Positions 58,252-64,000 of a DNA stretch of 64,000 nt are shown one piece after another (position 1 is the stretch's first letter; each line of letters begins with the position of its first letter). The position numbers were made by a program, and so were the translations under genes. Under the pieces are notes generated by a model. It saw nothing but the letters and a program-made list of their open reading frames with translations. It searched no databases and had not been told where the DNA came from. The stretch comes from a virus, in IMG/VR virus record IMGVR_UViG_3300028024_000007, positions 1-64,000 of that record. One strand, given 5' to 3'.

Positions 58252-58953
58252 GTGATCGTGGTTCTCACGGACCCCCGGCGCGGCGAGCACCTGGCTGCCA
58301 CGCTGGCCTCGGTCGACTCGTCGGCGACCTCGGAGCTCCGCGTGGTCCTGGTCGACGGCGCATCCAACTCCGTGACCGTCAGGCCGGGGTGGGTCGTGGT
58401 CGGCGCGCCGAAGCCGCCGGGGAGGCCGCGCACGGAGAACCGGTGGTCGACGTGGGCCGCCTTCGAAGCGGCGGTCGCGGCCGGCGAGGACCTGCTGTTC
58501 TTCGAGGACGACGTGGTCGGGTGCCCGAACGCGGTCCGCTACGCGGAGGAGCTGCCCGTCCCGAGGGACTGCGCGTGGCTCTCCCTGTACGCGCCCTGGG
58601 GGGACATCTCGTTCCCGCACGGGATCTGGCGGCGCCCCGCCGCGCAGTTCGTGTTCTGCCAGGCCCTCAAGGTCCCCCTGGCCACCTGCCGGGAGTTGGC
58701 CGGCGCCCGCGCCGAGATGGAGGCCCACGCGCTGGGAGGTTCCGACGAGTGCATGGCGGCGGTCGGCGGGCGCCGCGACTGGCTGGTCGGGTACCACTAC
58801 CCGGGTCTGTTCCAGCACGTCGGGCACGCGTCCCTGGTGAGCGCGGACCGGACGCTGATGGGGCCGCGCAGCTCCCGGGCGTGGCTCTGCGACGTGGACG
58901 CGATGCGCCTCCGGCGGCAGCCCGGGTCCGCGCTCCCGGACCACTTCCGGTGA
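58252..58953 (+). CDS. glycosyltransferase-like protein
   Basis: A 233-residue protein. N-terminal strand and helix IVVLTDPRRGEHLAATLASV, an acidic metal-binding motif LLFFEDDVVGC (DxD-like EDDV, about residue 85), a central FPHGIWRRPAAQFVF, and a C-terminal YHYPGLFQHVGHASLV, together typical of GT-A-fold glycosyltransferases. It starts 10 bases after the third fibre, so fibre or capsid glycosylation is an attractive role. Donor and acceptor are unknown. Confidence 0.65.
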   Translation: MIVVLTDPRRGEHLAATLASVDSSATSELRVVLVDGASNSVTVRPGWVVVGAPKPPGRPRTENRWSTWAAFEAAVAAGEDLLFFEDDVVGCPNAVRYAEELPVPRDCAWLSLYAPWGDISFPHGIWRRPAAQFVFCQALKVPLATCRELAGARAEMEAHALGGSDECMAAVGGRRDWLVGYHYPGLFQHVGHASLVSADRTLMGPRSSRAWLCDVDAMRLRRQPGSALPDHFR

Positions 58954-59951
58954 GGCGCTTCTGCGCCAACCCGTTCGAGCACCTGGAGGTCATGCCGGAC
59001 GGGACGGCCTACGCCTGCTGCCCCGGGTGGCAACCGCGCCCGATCGGCAACGTGGTGGACGAGGGACCGCGCGCCGTGTGGGAGGGCCTCTACGCGCGGG
59101 ACGTGCGCATCTCGGTCCTGGACGGATCGTTCCGGCGCTGCAAGGCGTGCCCGTTCCTGGCGACCTCGACCGGGCCCGTGCAGCAGGTGGCCGAGGACGC
59201 GGACCTGTCCGCCTACCCCCTGGTCCCCCCCGGACCGCGCTACCTGAACCTGGCGGTGGACCTGGCCTGCAACCTGGCCTGCCCCAGCTGCCGGGTGGCG
59301 CCCCACCGGTCCAGTCCTGCCGACCGGGACCGCGTGCGGCGGGTCCAGGCAGCCGCCCTGTCGGAGGGGATCCTGGAGGGGCTGGACTGGCTGTCCGTCA
59401 GCGGCAGCGGCGACCCGTTCGCCAGCGCCCCCCACCTGGAGCTGCTCCGTACGCTCTCCCCCGCGCGCTTGCCGGGCCTGAAGCTCCGCCTGCACACCAA
59501 CGGCCTGCTGCTGGACGAGACCGCCTGGGCGGGCCTGGGAGAGGCCAGGGAGATGGTCCGGGCCATCGAGGTGTCGGTGGACGCCGCAACCCCGGAGACC
59601 TACGCGGTGAACCGCGGCGGGGACTGGGGCGTGCTCCAGCGCAACCTGGCGTTCGTCGCCGGCCTGCGCCGCGGTGGGCCGCTGGAGACGCTGCAGCTGT
59701 CGTTCGTGACGCAGGCGAACAACTGGCGCGAGGCGCCCGCGTTCGTGGAGATGGGCCGCGGGCTCGGCGCCGACGCGGTCCTGTTCACCGCGCTGCGGAA
59801 CTGGGGGACGTTCCGGGAGGAGGACTTCGCGGCCCGGGCGGTGCACCTCCCCGAGCACCCGGAGCGGGACGCGATGCGCGCCCTGTTCGCGCGGGAGCCG
59901 CTCTCCGCGCCGCCGGCGCTGGTGGGCGGGCTGCTCGACCCGGCCCCGTGA
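58950..59951 (+). CDS. radical SAM protein with N-terminal SPASM-like domain
   Basis: A 333-residue protein, GTG start overlapping the glycosyltransferase. Residues 1-70 look like a SPASM auxiliary-cluster domain (FCANPFEHLEVMPDGTAYAC, IGNVVDEGPRAVWEG, RRCKACPF; Cys5, 23, 24, 64, 67). The radical SAM core follows, with CNLACPSC (Cys107, 111, 114), SVSGSGDPFAS, LRLHTNGLLL and IEVSVDAATPETY. The usual order is core first, SPASM last. Substrate unknown; fibre peptide or sugar modification is possible. Confidence 0.8.
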   Translation: MRRFCANPFEHLEVMPDGTAYACCPGWQPRPIGNVVDEGPRAVWEGLYARDVRISVLDGSFRRCKACPFLATSTGPVQQVAEDADLSAYPLVPPGPRYLNLAVDLACNLACPSCRVAPHRSSPADRDRVRRVQAAALSEGILEGLDWLSVSGSGDPFASAPHLELLRTLSPARLPGLKLRLHTNGLLLDETAWAGLGEAREMVRAIEVSVDAATPETYAVNRGGDWGVLQRNLAFVAGLRRGGPLETLQLSFVTQANNWREAPAFVEMGRGLGADAVLFTALRNWGTFREEDFAARAVHLPEHPERDAMRALFAREPLSAPPALVGGLLDPAP

Positions 59952-59957
59952 TATCCT
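59949..59957 (+). promoter_or_regulatory. extended -10 promoter
   Basis: TGATATCCT ends 7 bases before ATG 59965; its TGA is the stop of the radical SAM gene. Confidence 0.5.
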
Positions 59958-59964
59958 GCCCGGC

Positions 59965-60300
59965 ATGAGGGTGCTCGGGTACCAGCTGAACTGGGGACAA
60001 GCCAAGGACGCCGTCGCCACCGGGCACTTCGTCCGCCACGCGCACTGGTGCGCGAACAAGCCGATCCCCCAGCCCGACTACGTCGGGCCCACGGCGGCCG
60101 GCGCCGCCGAGGACGGGAAGATGGCGGTCTACACGGACGACGGGACCAAGATCCACGCCTGGGAGCCCGGCGCCGACGAGCTCGCCTCCTCCGATTGGCA
60201 GGTCGTGGACCTCGAGCGCAAGCCCGGGGAGCCCCGGCTCGTCGTGCCGGCGACCGAGATGCCCGCGCCGCCGCGCGCCAAGCGCCGCCGCAAGGCTTGA
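59965..60300 (+). CDS. Tad2-like (DUF2829) protein, candidate anti-Thoeris
   Basis: A 111-residue protein resembling DUF2829, the family of Tad2 that sequesters Thoeris signalling molecules. It has the opening NWGQAKDAVATGHFVRHAHW (F-AL-L-G-VRR-W pattern), KMAVYTDDGTKIHAWEPGAD and ELASSDWQVVD (W-PS-DMLA-DW pattern). A 30-residue Pro/Arg/Lys tail is added. It sits among accessory genes with its own promoter. No functional proof. Confidence 0.6.
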   Translation: MRVLGYQLNWGQAKDAVATGHFVRHAHWCANKPIPQPDYVGPTAAGAAEDGKMAVYTDDGTKIHAWEPGADELASSDWQVVDLERKPGEPRLVVPATEMPAPPRAKRRRKA

Positions 60301-60326
60301 CGGCCGCGCGCGGGCGGGAGCACGAT
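60297..60326 (+). promoter_or_regulatory. promoter, leaderless type
   Basis: TTGACG, 18 bases, CACGAT, then 6 bases to ATG 60333. The -35 contains the preceding stop codon. Confidence 0.6.
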
Positions 60327-60332
60327 GGGCGA

Positions 60333-60779
60333 ATGAACAGGATCATCGCCGCCGCCTTCGCCCTCGCGCTCATGTCCGCCACCATGGCCGCACCAGGGTG
60401 CGCACTGTTCAAGCCGGTCGTCAGCAACCTCCCGCACGCCGTGGCCTACGCGCAGGACGCCGAGCTGATCTTGACCGGCCTCGAGACCTTCGAGAGGGGG
60501 TACTTCGTCGTCAGCCCGAACCCGGCGCTGCAGGCCAAGGTCGAGAAGGGGATCTCCGACGCCCGGGTGGCGCTCGACGCCGGGATCCGGATCTGCGACG
60601 GGACGACCGAGCTGACGAACGCTCAGGTCGACCTGGCGTTCGCCGACTTCAAGTCCGCCTACACCAGCCTGGTGGCCCTCCTCGGCCCCCTCGGCGTGAG
60701 GCGCGCGACCCCGGGATCGCCCATGGGCGCCGTCCGCGGCGGCTACGTGGCCCCGGACCCGCTGATCCTCGGGCGGTGA
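60333..60779 (+). CDS. lipoprotein
   Basis: A 148-residue lipoprotein: MNRIIAAAFALALMSATM, then AAPGC with Cys23 as lipidation site. The mature part is helical (TGLETFERGYFVV, AALDAGIRIC) with a Gly/Pro end. It lies in the region that also has holin-like genes. A lysis or superinfection role is possible. Confidence 0.6.
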   Translation: MNRIIAAAFALALMSATMAAPGCALFKPVVSNLPHAVAYAQDAELILTGLETFERGYFVVSPNPALQAKVEKGISDARVALDAGIRICDGTTELTNAQVDLAFADFKSAYTSLVALLGPLGVRRATPGSPMGAVRGGYVAPDPLILGR

Positions 60780-61129
60780 TGGCAGACGTCGCGCGCGTCC
60801 AGGAGGAACAACGGGTCGCTGACGACGTCATGTCGCTGGCGGCCGCGCTCGGGTTCGCGTGCCCCCCCCTCGCCATCGGCGCCGCCGCGGTCAAGGCGCT
60901 GGTGGACGTCGGGTTCGGGATCTTCCTCGGCCGGGCTCGGGAGGCCGCGGAGGACATGCGGCGCGAGCAGGCGGCCGGCCAGGCGGCGGCGGTGAGCTCG
61001 GCGGTGACGGAGGCGTTGGCCCACCAGAAACTGACGTGCGGCGCGGCCCTGCCGGGGCGTGACGCCAGGGTGTTCCACGGCGCTGACTGCGCCACCTCGG
61101 TCGGATGCGGAAGGGAGATCGCAGGATGA
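60779..61129 (+). CDS. membrane-associated hypothetical protein
   Basis: A 116-residue protein, ATG overlapping the previous TGA. Hydrophobic residues 22-52 (AAALGFACPPLAIGAAAVKA, then VDVGFGIFLG) could be one or two membrane segments, followed by a charged helix and a Cys-containing end. Could be a holin or antiholin; not assigned. Confidence 0.5.
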   Translation: MADVARVQEEQRVADDVMSLAAALGFACPPLAIGAAAVKALVDVGFGIFLGRAREAAEDMRREQAAGQAAAVSSAVTEALAHQKLTCGAALPGRDARVFHGADCATSVGCGREIAG

Positions 61130-61299
61130 GCAAAGTCGTCGGCCTGGTCGGGATGGTGGCGCTCGCGCTGGCGTGCGCGCTCGTCGGAAGCTGCTACAAG
61201 GGCGACCCGCCCTGCAACCCCAGCACGGTCGACTGGCCGCGCTGCGACCCGACCCAGCCGTCCTGGGGGGCCAAGGCCGACGGCGGGGTGCGCGAATGA
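61126..61299 (+). CDS. small Cys-rich lipoprotein
   Basis: A 57-residue lipoprotein with signal VALALACALVGSC (lipid Cys23). The mature part has only 35 residues with two further Cys and ends in Glu. Starts in an ATGA overlap and ends in one with the peptidase gene, so the two are coupled. Size fits an outer-membrane spanin-like protein, but no partner is certain. Confidence 0.55.
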   Translation: MSKVVGLVGMVALALACALVGSCYKGDPPCNPSTVDWPRCDPTQPSWGAKADGGVRE

Positions 61300-62093
61300 G
61301 GGCCCTCGGGTACCGCCGCGCCCCCGGCGGGGGTCCGCGCGACCGCGACGCCCGCCACCACCTGGGCACGGCGCCCGCGCCGACGACGTCTGACCTGCGC
61401 CCGATCTTCGGGCCCGCGGTCGACCAGCTCGCCCTCTCGTCGTGCGTCGCGAACGCGATCGCCGACTCGGTGCGCGCGGTGCAAGTCCGGCTCGGCGCTG
61501 ACCCGGGGAGGGCGCAGCTGCTCTCGCGCCTCGCGCTCTACTGGCTAGCGCGCGCGGAGACCGGCGAGCAGGACGTGGACCAGGGGTCGTTCATCCACCT
61601 GGCGTTCCAGGCGCTCAACACGTTCGGGTTCGCGCCCGAGTCCGCGTGGCCGTACACGGACGCCGGGGAGAAGTGGAAGCAGAAGCCGCCGCTGTTCGCG
61701 CTCGAGTCAGCCTTCGACCAGCGCGACGACAAGCGCCCCGAGGTCGACTACCGCCGCATCCTGAGCTCGGGCGGCGGCCTGGTGGACGACGTCAAGCGCG
61801 CCCTCGGCGGCGGCATGCCGGTGGTGTTCGGCGTCGAAGTCACCGAGGCGTTCGTCAACGCCGACCTCGGGCCGACCGGAATCGCCCAGGCACCAGGCCC
61901 CGGAGACGCGATCGCCGGCGGCCACTGCATGCTGCTCGGCGGCCACACGCCAGACTACGCCTGGGCCCGGACGAGCTGGGGCGACGGGGTGTTCGATCAC
62001 GGCTGGTTCAAGATCGCCTGGGACTACCTCGAGGTGTCGGAGGACACGTGGATGATTGCTTCCTGTCCGCTTTATTCCGAGGGGTCCCTGTGA
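61296..62093 (+). CDS. papain-like cysteine peptidase
   Basis: A 265-residue C1A-type peptidase. The oxyanion Gln44 and nucleophile Cys50 are in VDQLALSSCVANAIADSV, the catalytic His210 in AGGHCMLLGGHTPD, and the end block ARTSWGDGVFDHGWFKI matches the NSWG motif except that Asn is replaced by Thr226. There is no signal peptide or propeptide. Start in an ATGA overlap with a lipoprotein. It may cleave host proteins or fold as part of a virion. Confidence 0.8.
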   Translation: MRALGYRRAPGGGPRDRDARHHLGTAPAPTTSDLRPIFGPAVDQLALSSCVANAIADSVRAVQVRLGADPGRAQLLSRLALYWLARAETGEQDVDQGSFIHLAFQALNTFGFAPESAWPYTDAGEKWKQKPPLFALESAFDQRDDKRPEVDYRRILSSGGGLVDDVKRALGGGMPVVFGVEVTEAFVNADLGPTGIAQAPGPGDAIAGGHCMLLGGHTPDYAWARTSWGDGVFDHGWFKIAWDYLEVSEDTWMIASCPLYSEGSL

Positions 62094-62338
62094 GGCTCGC
62101 GGCTATCCTGGTGGTTCTCGGGTGCGTCGCGACCGTACCGCCGCCCGCTCCCCCGCTCGTCACCGGGTCCCCGACCTGCGCGACTGCGTGCGCCAACATC
62201 ACCCGCCTCGGGTGCGCCAACAAGTCCGCCCAGTGCGTCCCGGCCTGCGAGAACGCCCAGGCCTCCGGGATCATCTCGTACGACGTCATGTGCATCACGT
62301 CTGCCGAGACGTGCGCCGCGGTTGACATCTGCCAGTAG
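62090..62338 (+). CDS. Cys-rich lipoprotein
   Basis: An 82-residue lipoprotein, GTG start overlapping the peptidase stop. Signal MRLAAILVVLGC (lipid Cys12). The mature chain has eight more Cys (CATACANITRLGC, CVPACENAQ, VMCITSAETC), evenly spaced as in small disulfide-rich domains of myxobacterial proteins. Role unknown. Confidence 0.55.
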   Translation: MRLAAILVVLGCVATVPPPAPPLVTGSPTCATACANITRLGCANKSAQCVPACENAQASGIISYDVMCITSAETCAAVDICQ

Positions 62339-62367
62339 GAGCCGCACCGCAGCGTCGGACCGCATGG

Positions 62368-62397
62368 TAGACGGCGCGCCCGGAGCTGGTGCATCAT
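62368..62397 (+). promoter_or_regulatory. promoter before holin gene
   Basis: TAGACG, 18 bases, CATCAT, then 7 bases to ATG 62405. Confidence 0.55.
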
Positions 62398-62404
62398 CGG
62401 CCAG

Positions 62405-62851
62405 ATGAACAAGTTCCTGGTCGAGACCGTCCTCCCCGCGCTCGGTTCGATCCTGGCGGCCCTGGTGCCGCTCGCGGTCTGGGAGCTGAAGAAGTTCATC
62501 GCCGCGAAGACCAAGAACGAGCAGCTGCGGGGCGTGCTCGACCGGCTCGCGGACGCGGCCTCCGACGTGGTCCGCGACGTCTCGGCGACCACCTACAAGG
62601 AGCTGTCCGCGCGCGCCAAGGACGGCCAGCTCACGCCGGAGGACCGCGAGTACCTCCGCGGCGTCGCCGTGAAGCGCCTCCGCGAGGTCGCCACGAAGGA
62701 GATCGTCGACCTCGCGAAGCTGAACGGCCTGGACGTCGTCCAGATGACGACGACCCTGCAGGGGAAGATCGAGGCCGCCGTCGACGAGATGAAGCTCGCT
62801 CACGTGGCGGCGGCGAACGCGGTCCCGGTCGCCCCCGTGGCGGGGGCCTGA
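62405..62851 (+). CDS. LLH-type holin
   Basis: A 148-residue protein with one N-terminal transmembrane segment (VLPALGSILAALVPLAVWEL), then a charged helix (KNEQLRGVLDRLADAASDVV) and a repeated amphipathic helical region as in the phage_holin_LLH family. It would release the cytoplasmic lysozyme made from 2678. A leaderless-type promoter precedes it. The call is by pattern, not a full alignment. Confidence 0.6.
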   Translation: MNKFLVETVLPALGSILAALVPLAVWELKKFIAAKTKNEQLRGVLDRLADAASDVVRDVSATTYKELSARAKDGQLTPEDREYLRGVAVKRLREVATKEIVDLAKLNGLDVVQMTTTLQGKIEAAVDEMKLAHVAAANAVPVAPVAGA

Positions 62852-62855
62852 CGGG

Positions 62856-63551
62856 GTGGGCGAGGAGGAGGTCACCCCGGCGGAGTCGCGGCGGCCGCGC
62901 CGGACATCGTCGCGCCTGCAGAGTCTCCGCGACAGCGAGGGCTACCACCGGTTCCTCGACAAGGCGCTCTGGCCACTGCTGACGACGCTCGGCATGCTGG
63001 CGATCGCTCGCATCCAGCACGGCGTCACGACCAGCGCGGTCGACGAGAAGACCGACAAGGTCAAGACCGAGGTCAAGGCCGAGGTCAAAGCTGAAGCCAA
63101 GGCGACGGCCAAGACCGAGGCGAAGACGGAGACCGCCAGCGTGGTGGGCGGCGTGTGGTCGGGCCTCGCCGACCCGCTGAACAAACTGCAGACGAGGGTC
63201 GAGGCCTGCGAGGCTCGCCTCATCGCGGTCGAGAAGACGCAGAAGGCGCAGAGCGCGATCGAGGTCGCCCTGGCGCACGACTTCGTGGTCGAAGGCCACC
63301 CGGCGGCGCTCCGCCGAATCGACGCTGGACTGGTCAAGGACGTGAAGGCCAACGCCGCGAAGAACAGCAAGGAGCTCGAGGCTCGGCGCAAGAAGCCGGT
63401 CCCCGCGCTCAAGCCGCTACCGCTCCTCCTGCCCGTCGCCCCGGCGTCCATCAGGCTAACGCCGGCACCGGACAAAAACGACCATCCGACAGTGGCGCCG
63501 GTGGTGCCGACCGCACCGCAGAATCTCGACGCCGGATTGGGCAAGGGGTGA
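62856..63551 (+). CDS. membrane-anchored coiled-coil protein
   Basis: A 231-residue protein with GTG start 2 bases from the holin stop. A possible transmembrane helix at about residues 35-55 (FLDKALWPLLTTLGMLAIAR), then a Lys/Glu/Ala coiled coil (KTEVKAEVKAEAKATAKTEA) and a Pro-rich end. The layout fits an inner-membrane spanin or envelope scaffold; no match seen. Confidence 0.5.
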   Translation: MGEEEVTPAESRRPRRTSSRLQSLRDSEGYHRFLDKALWPLLTTLGMLAIARIQHGVTTSAVDEKTDKVKTEVKAEVKAEAKATAKTEAKTETASVVGGVWSGLADPLNKLQTRVEACEARLIAVEKTQKAQSAIEVALAHDFVVEGHPAALRRIDAGLVKDVKANAAKNSKELEARRKKPVPALKPLPLLLPVAPASIRLTPAPDKNDHPTVAPVVPTAPQNLDAGLGKG

Positions 63552-63612
63552 CGGACGTGGTTACCCTGTTCAGCAGGCCAGATGCGCATCTCCAAACCGC
63601 CGGCAGGGAGTC

Positions 63613-64000
63613 ATGAATGATGGGCAGCCTCGCAACGGTAGTGCGGGATCTGGTGACAGGGCGGCGCGCCTCGCGGAAGCAAATCGGAGGCTCGAGGACA
63701 ACCAAGAGAGCCGACGGCACTGGCGCCGTGTCCGGGCCCTCCTCGACACTCTCAGCGAGATTCAAGGCTCAGCTGTCGGAGCTCAGGGAGTCGACCGAGC
63801 TACGACTCTCCGCCTTTTCGCGGACGCCTTAGACGAGCTCATGCCGACGCTCGCGGCGCAGGGACCCCTGGCGCGCGCGGAGGCCATCGACCTCGACCGC
63901 GGGCGCGACGCTACTCCGCCTCCGACCGAGGAGACCAGCGAGACGCGCCGGGCCAGGCGCGAGCGCGGCGAGGACTCCCGCCCCGGCCGCAAGCGGGCCT
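63613..64000 (+). CDS. hypothetical helical protein (3' truncated)
   Basis: The frame from ATG 63613 is open to the window edge (129 residues). It is helical and charged (LAEANRRLEDNQESRRHWRR; ATTLRLFADALDELMPTLAA) with a basic Arg-rich end. Preferred over the overlapping frame from ATG 63617 because it stays open and is more regular. Confidence 0.5.
   Translation, partial: MNDGQPRNGSAGSGDRAARLAEANRRLEDNQESRRHWRRVRALLDTLSEIQGSAVGAQGVDRATTLRLFADALDELMPTLAAQGPLARAEAIDLDRGRDATPPPTEETSETRRARRERGEDSRPGRKRA

Noticed and set aside
63617-63832. Overlapping + frame starting 4 bases after ATG 63613
   Set aside because: Closes at 63832, while the 63613 frame stays open to the window edge with regular helical sequence.
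1-64000. tRNA genes, integrase/attachment sites, rRNA
   Set aside because: No cloverleaf with a TTCGA-type T-arm and no integrase or repressor protein was recognised by reading; this is not a full computational scan.

Overview
The window is a stretch of the genome of a contractile-tailed (myovirus-type) dsDNA bacteriophage. It is very GC-rich, with strongly GC-biased third codon positions. Genes are packed tightly, many joined by 1-4 base GTGA/ATGA overlaps, and all but one small gene lie on the + strand. Both ends cut through genes, so this is an internal fragment. The host is not named by the sequence. It is a high-GC bacterium whose promoters appear to use a TANNNT/CANNNT -10 element, and the phage carries six lipoprotein-type signal peptides and a Gly/Ser/Thr-rich lipoprotein of a style I associate with myxobacteria. 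An actinobacterial or Deinococcus-like host cannot be excluded.

Layout. 1-3.3 kb: end of an SMC/Rad50-type ATPase gene, a possible small terminase subunit, small zinc-finger and membrane proteins, and a T4-type lysozyme. 3.3-4.1 kb: ATPase half of the large terminase. 4.2-19.7 kb: a 15.5-kb accessory block between the terminase halves, with a DUF5131 protein, J-domain protein, MT-A70 methyltransferase, HNH protein, ParB-fold protein, a complete 7-deazaguanine set (dpdA, queC, folE, queD, queE), a metallopeptidase fused to a superoxide-dismutase-like domain, and lipoproteins. 19.7-20.5 kb: nuclease half of the large terminase. 20.5-31.9 kb: portal, MuF-like head protein and many small genes, including a possible cyclic-nucleotide sponge, a DUF4406 protein, a degenerate HAD-like protein, an HNH endonuclease and the single minus-strand gene. 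31.9-38.8 kb: head proteins, scaffold, major capsid protein, connectors and tail terminator. 38.8-52.7 kb: sheath, tube, frameshifted tail chaperones, tape measure and baseplate. 52.7-58.2 kb: three related tail fibre genes. 58.2-60.0 kb: a glycosyltransferase and a SPASM-first radical SAM protein. 60.0-64.0 kb: a Tad2-like candidate anti-defence protein, lipoproteins, a papain-like peptidase, a holin and membrane/coiled-coil proteins.

How it works together. The structural genes account for a complete contractile virion. The que/dpdA cluster predicts that guanines in the phage DNA are replaced by 7-deazaguanine derivatives, most simply preQ0, to resist restriction. The MT-A70 enzyme may add adenine methylation. 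Tad2-like and Acb2/Tad1-like proteins would counter cyclic-nucleotide immune signalling. More than twenty start codons sit 6-8 bases downstream of a TANNNT or CANNNT box, several with a TTGAC-like box 17-18 bases further up. This implies many short, often leaderless, host-RNA-polymerase transcripts rather than one long late operon.
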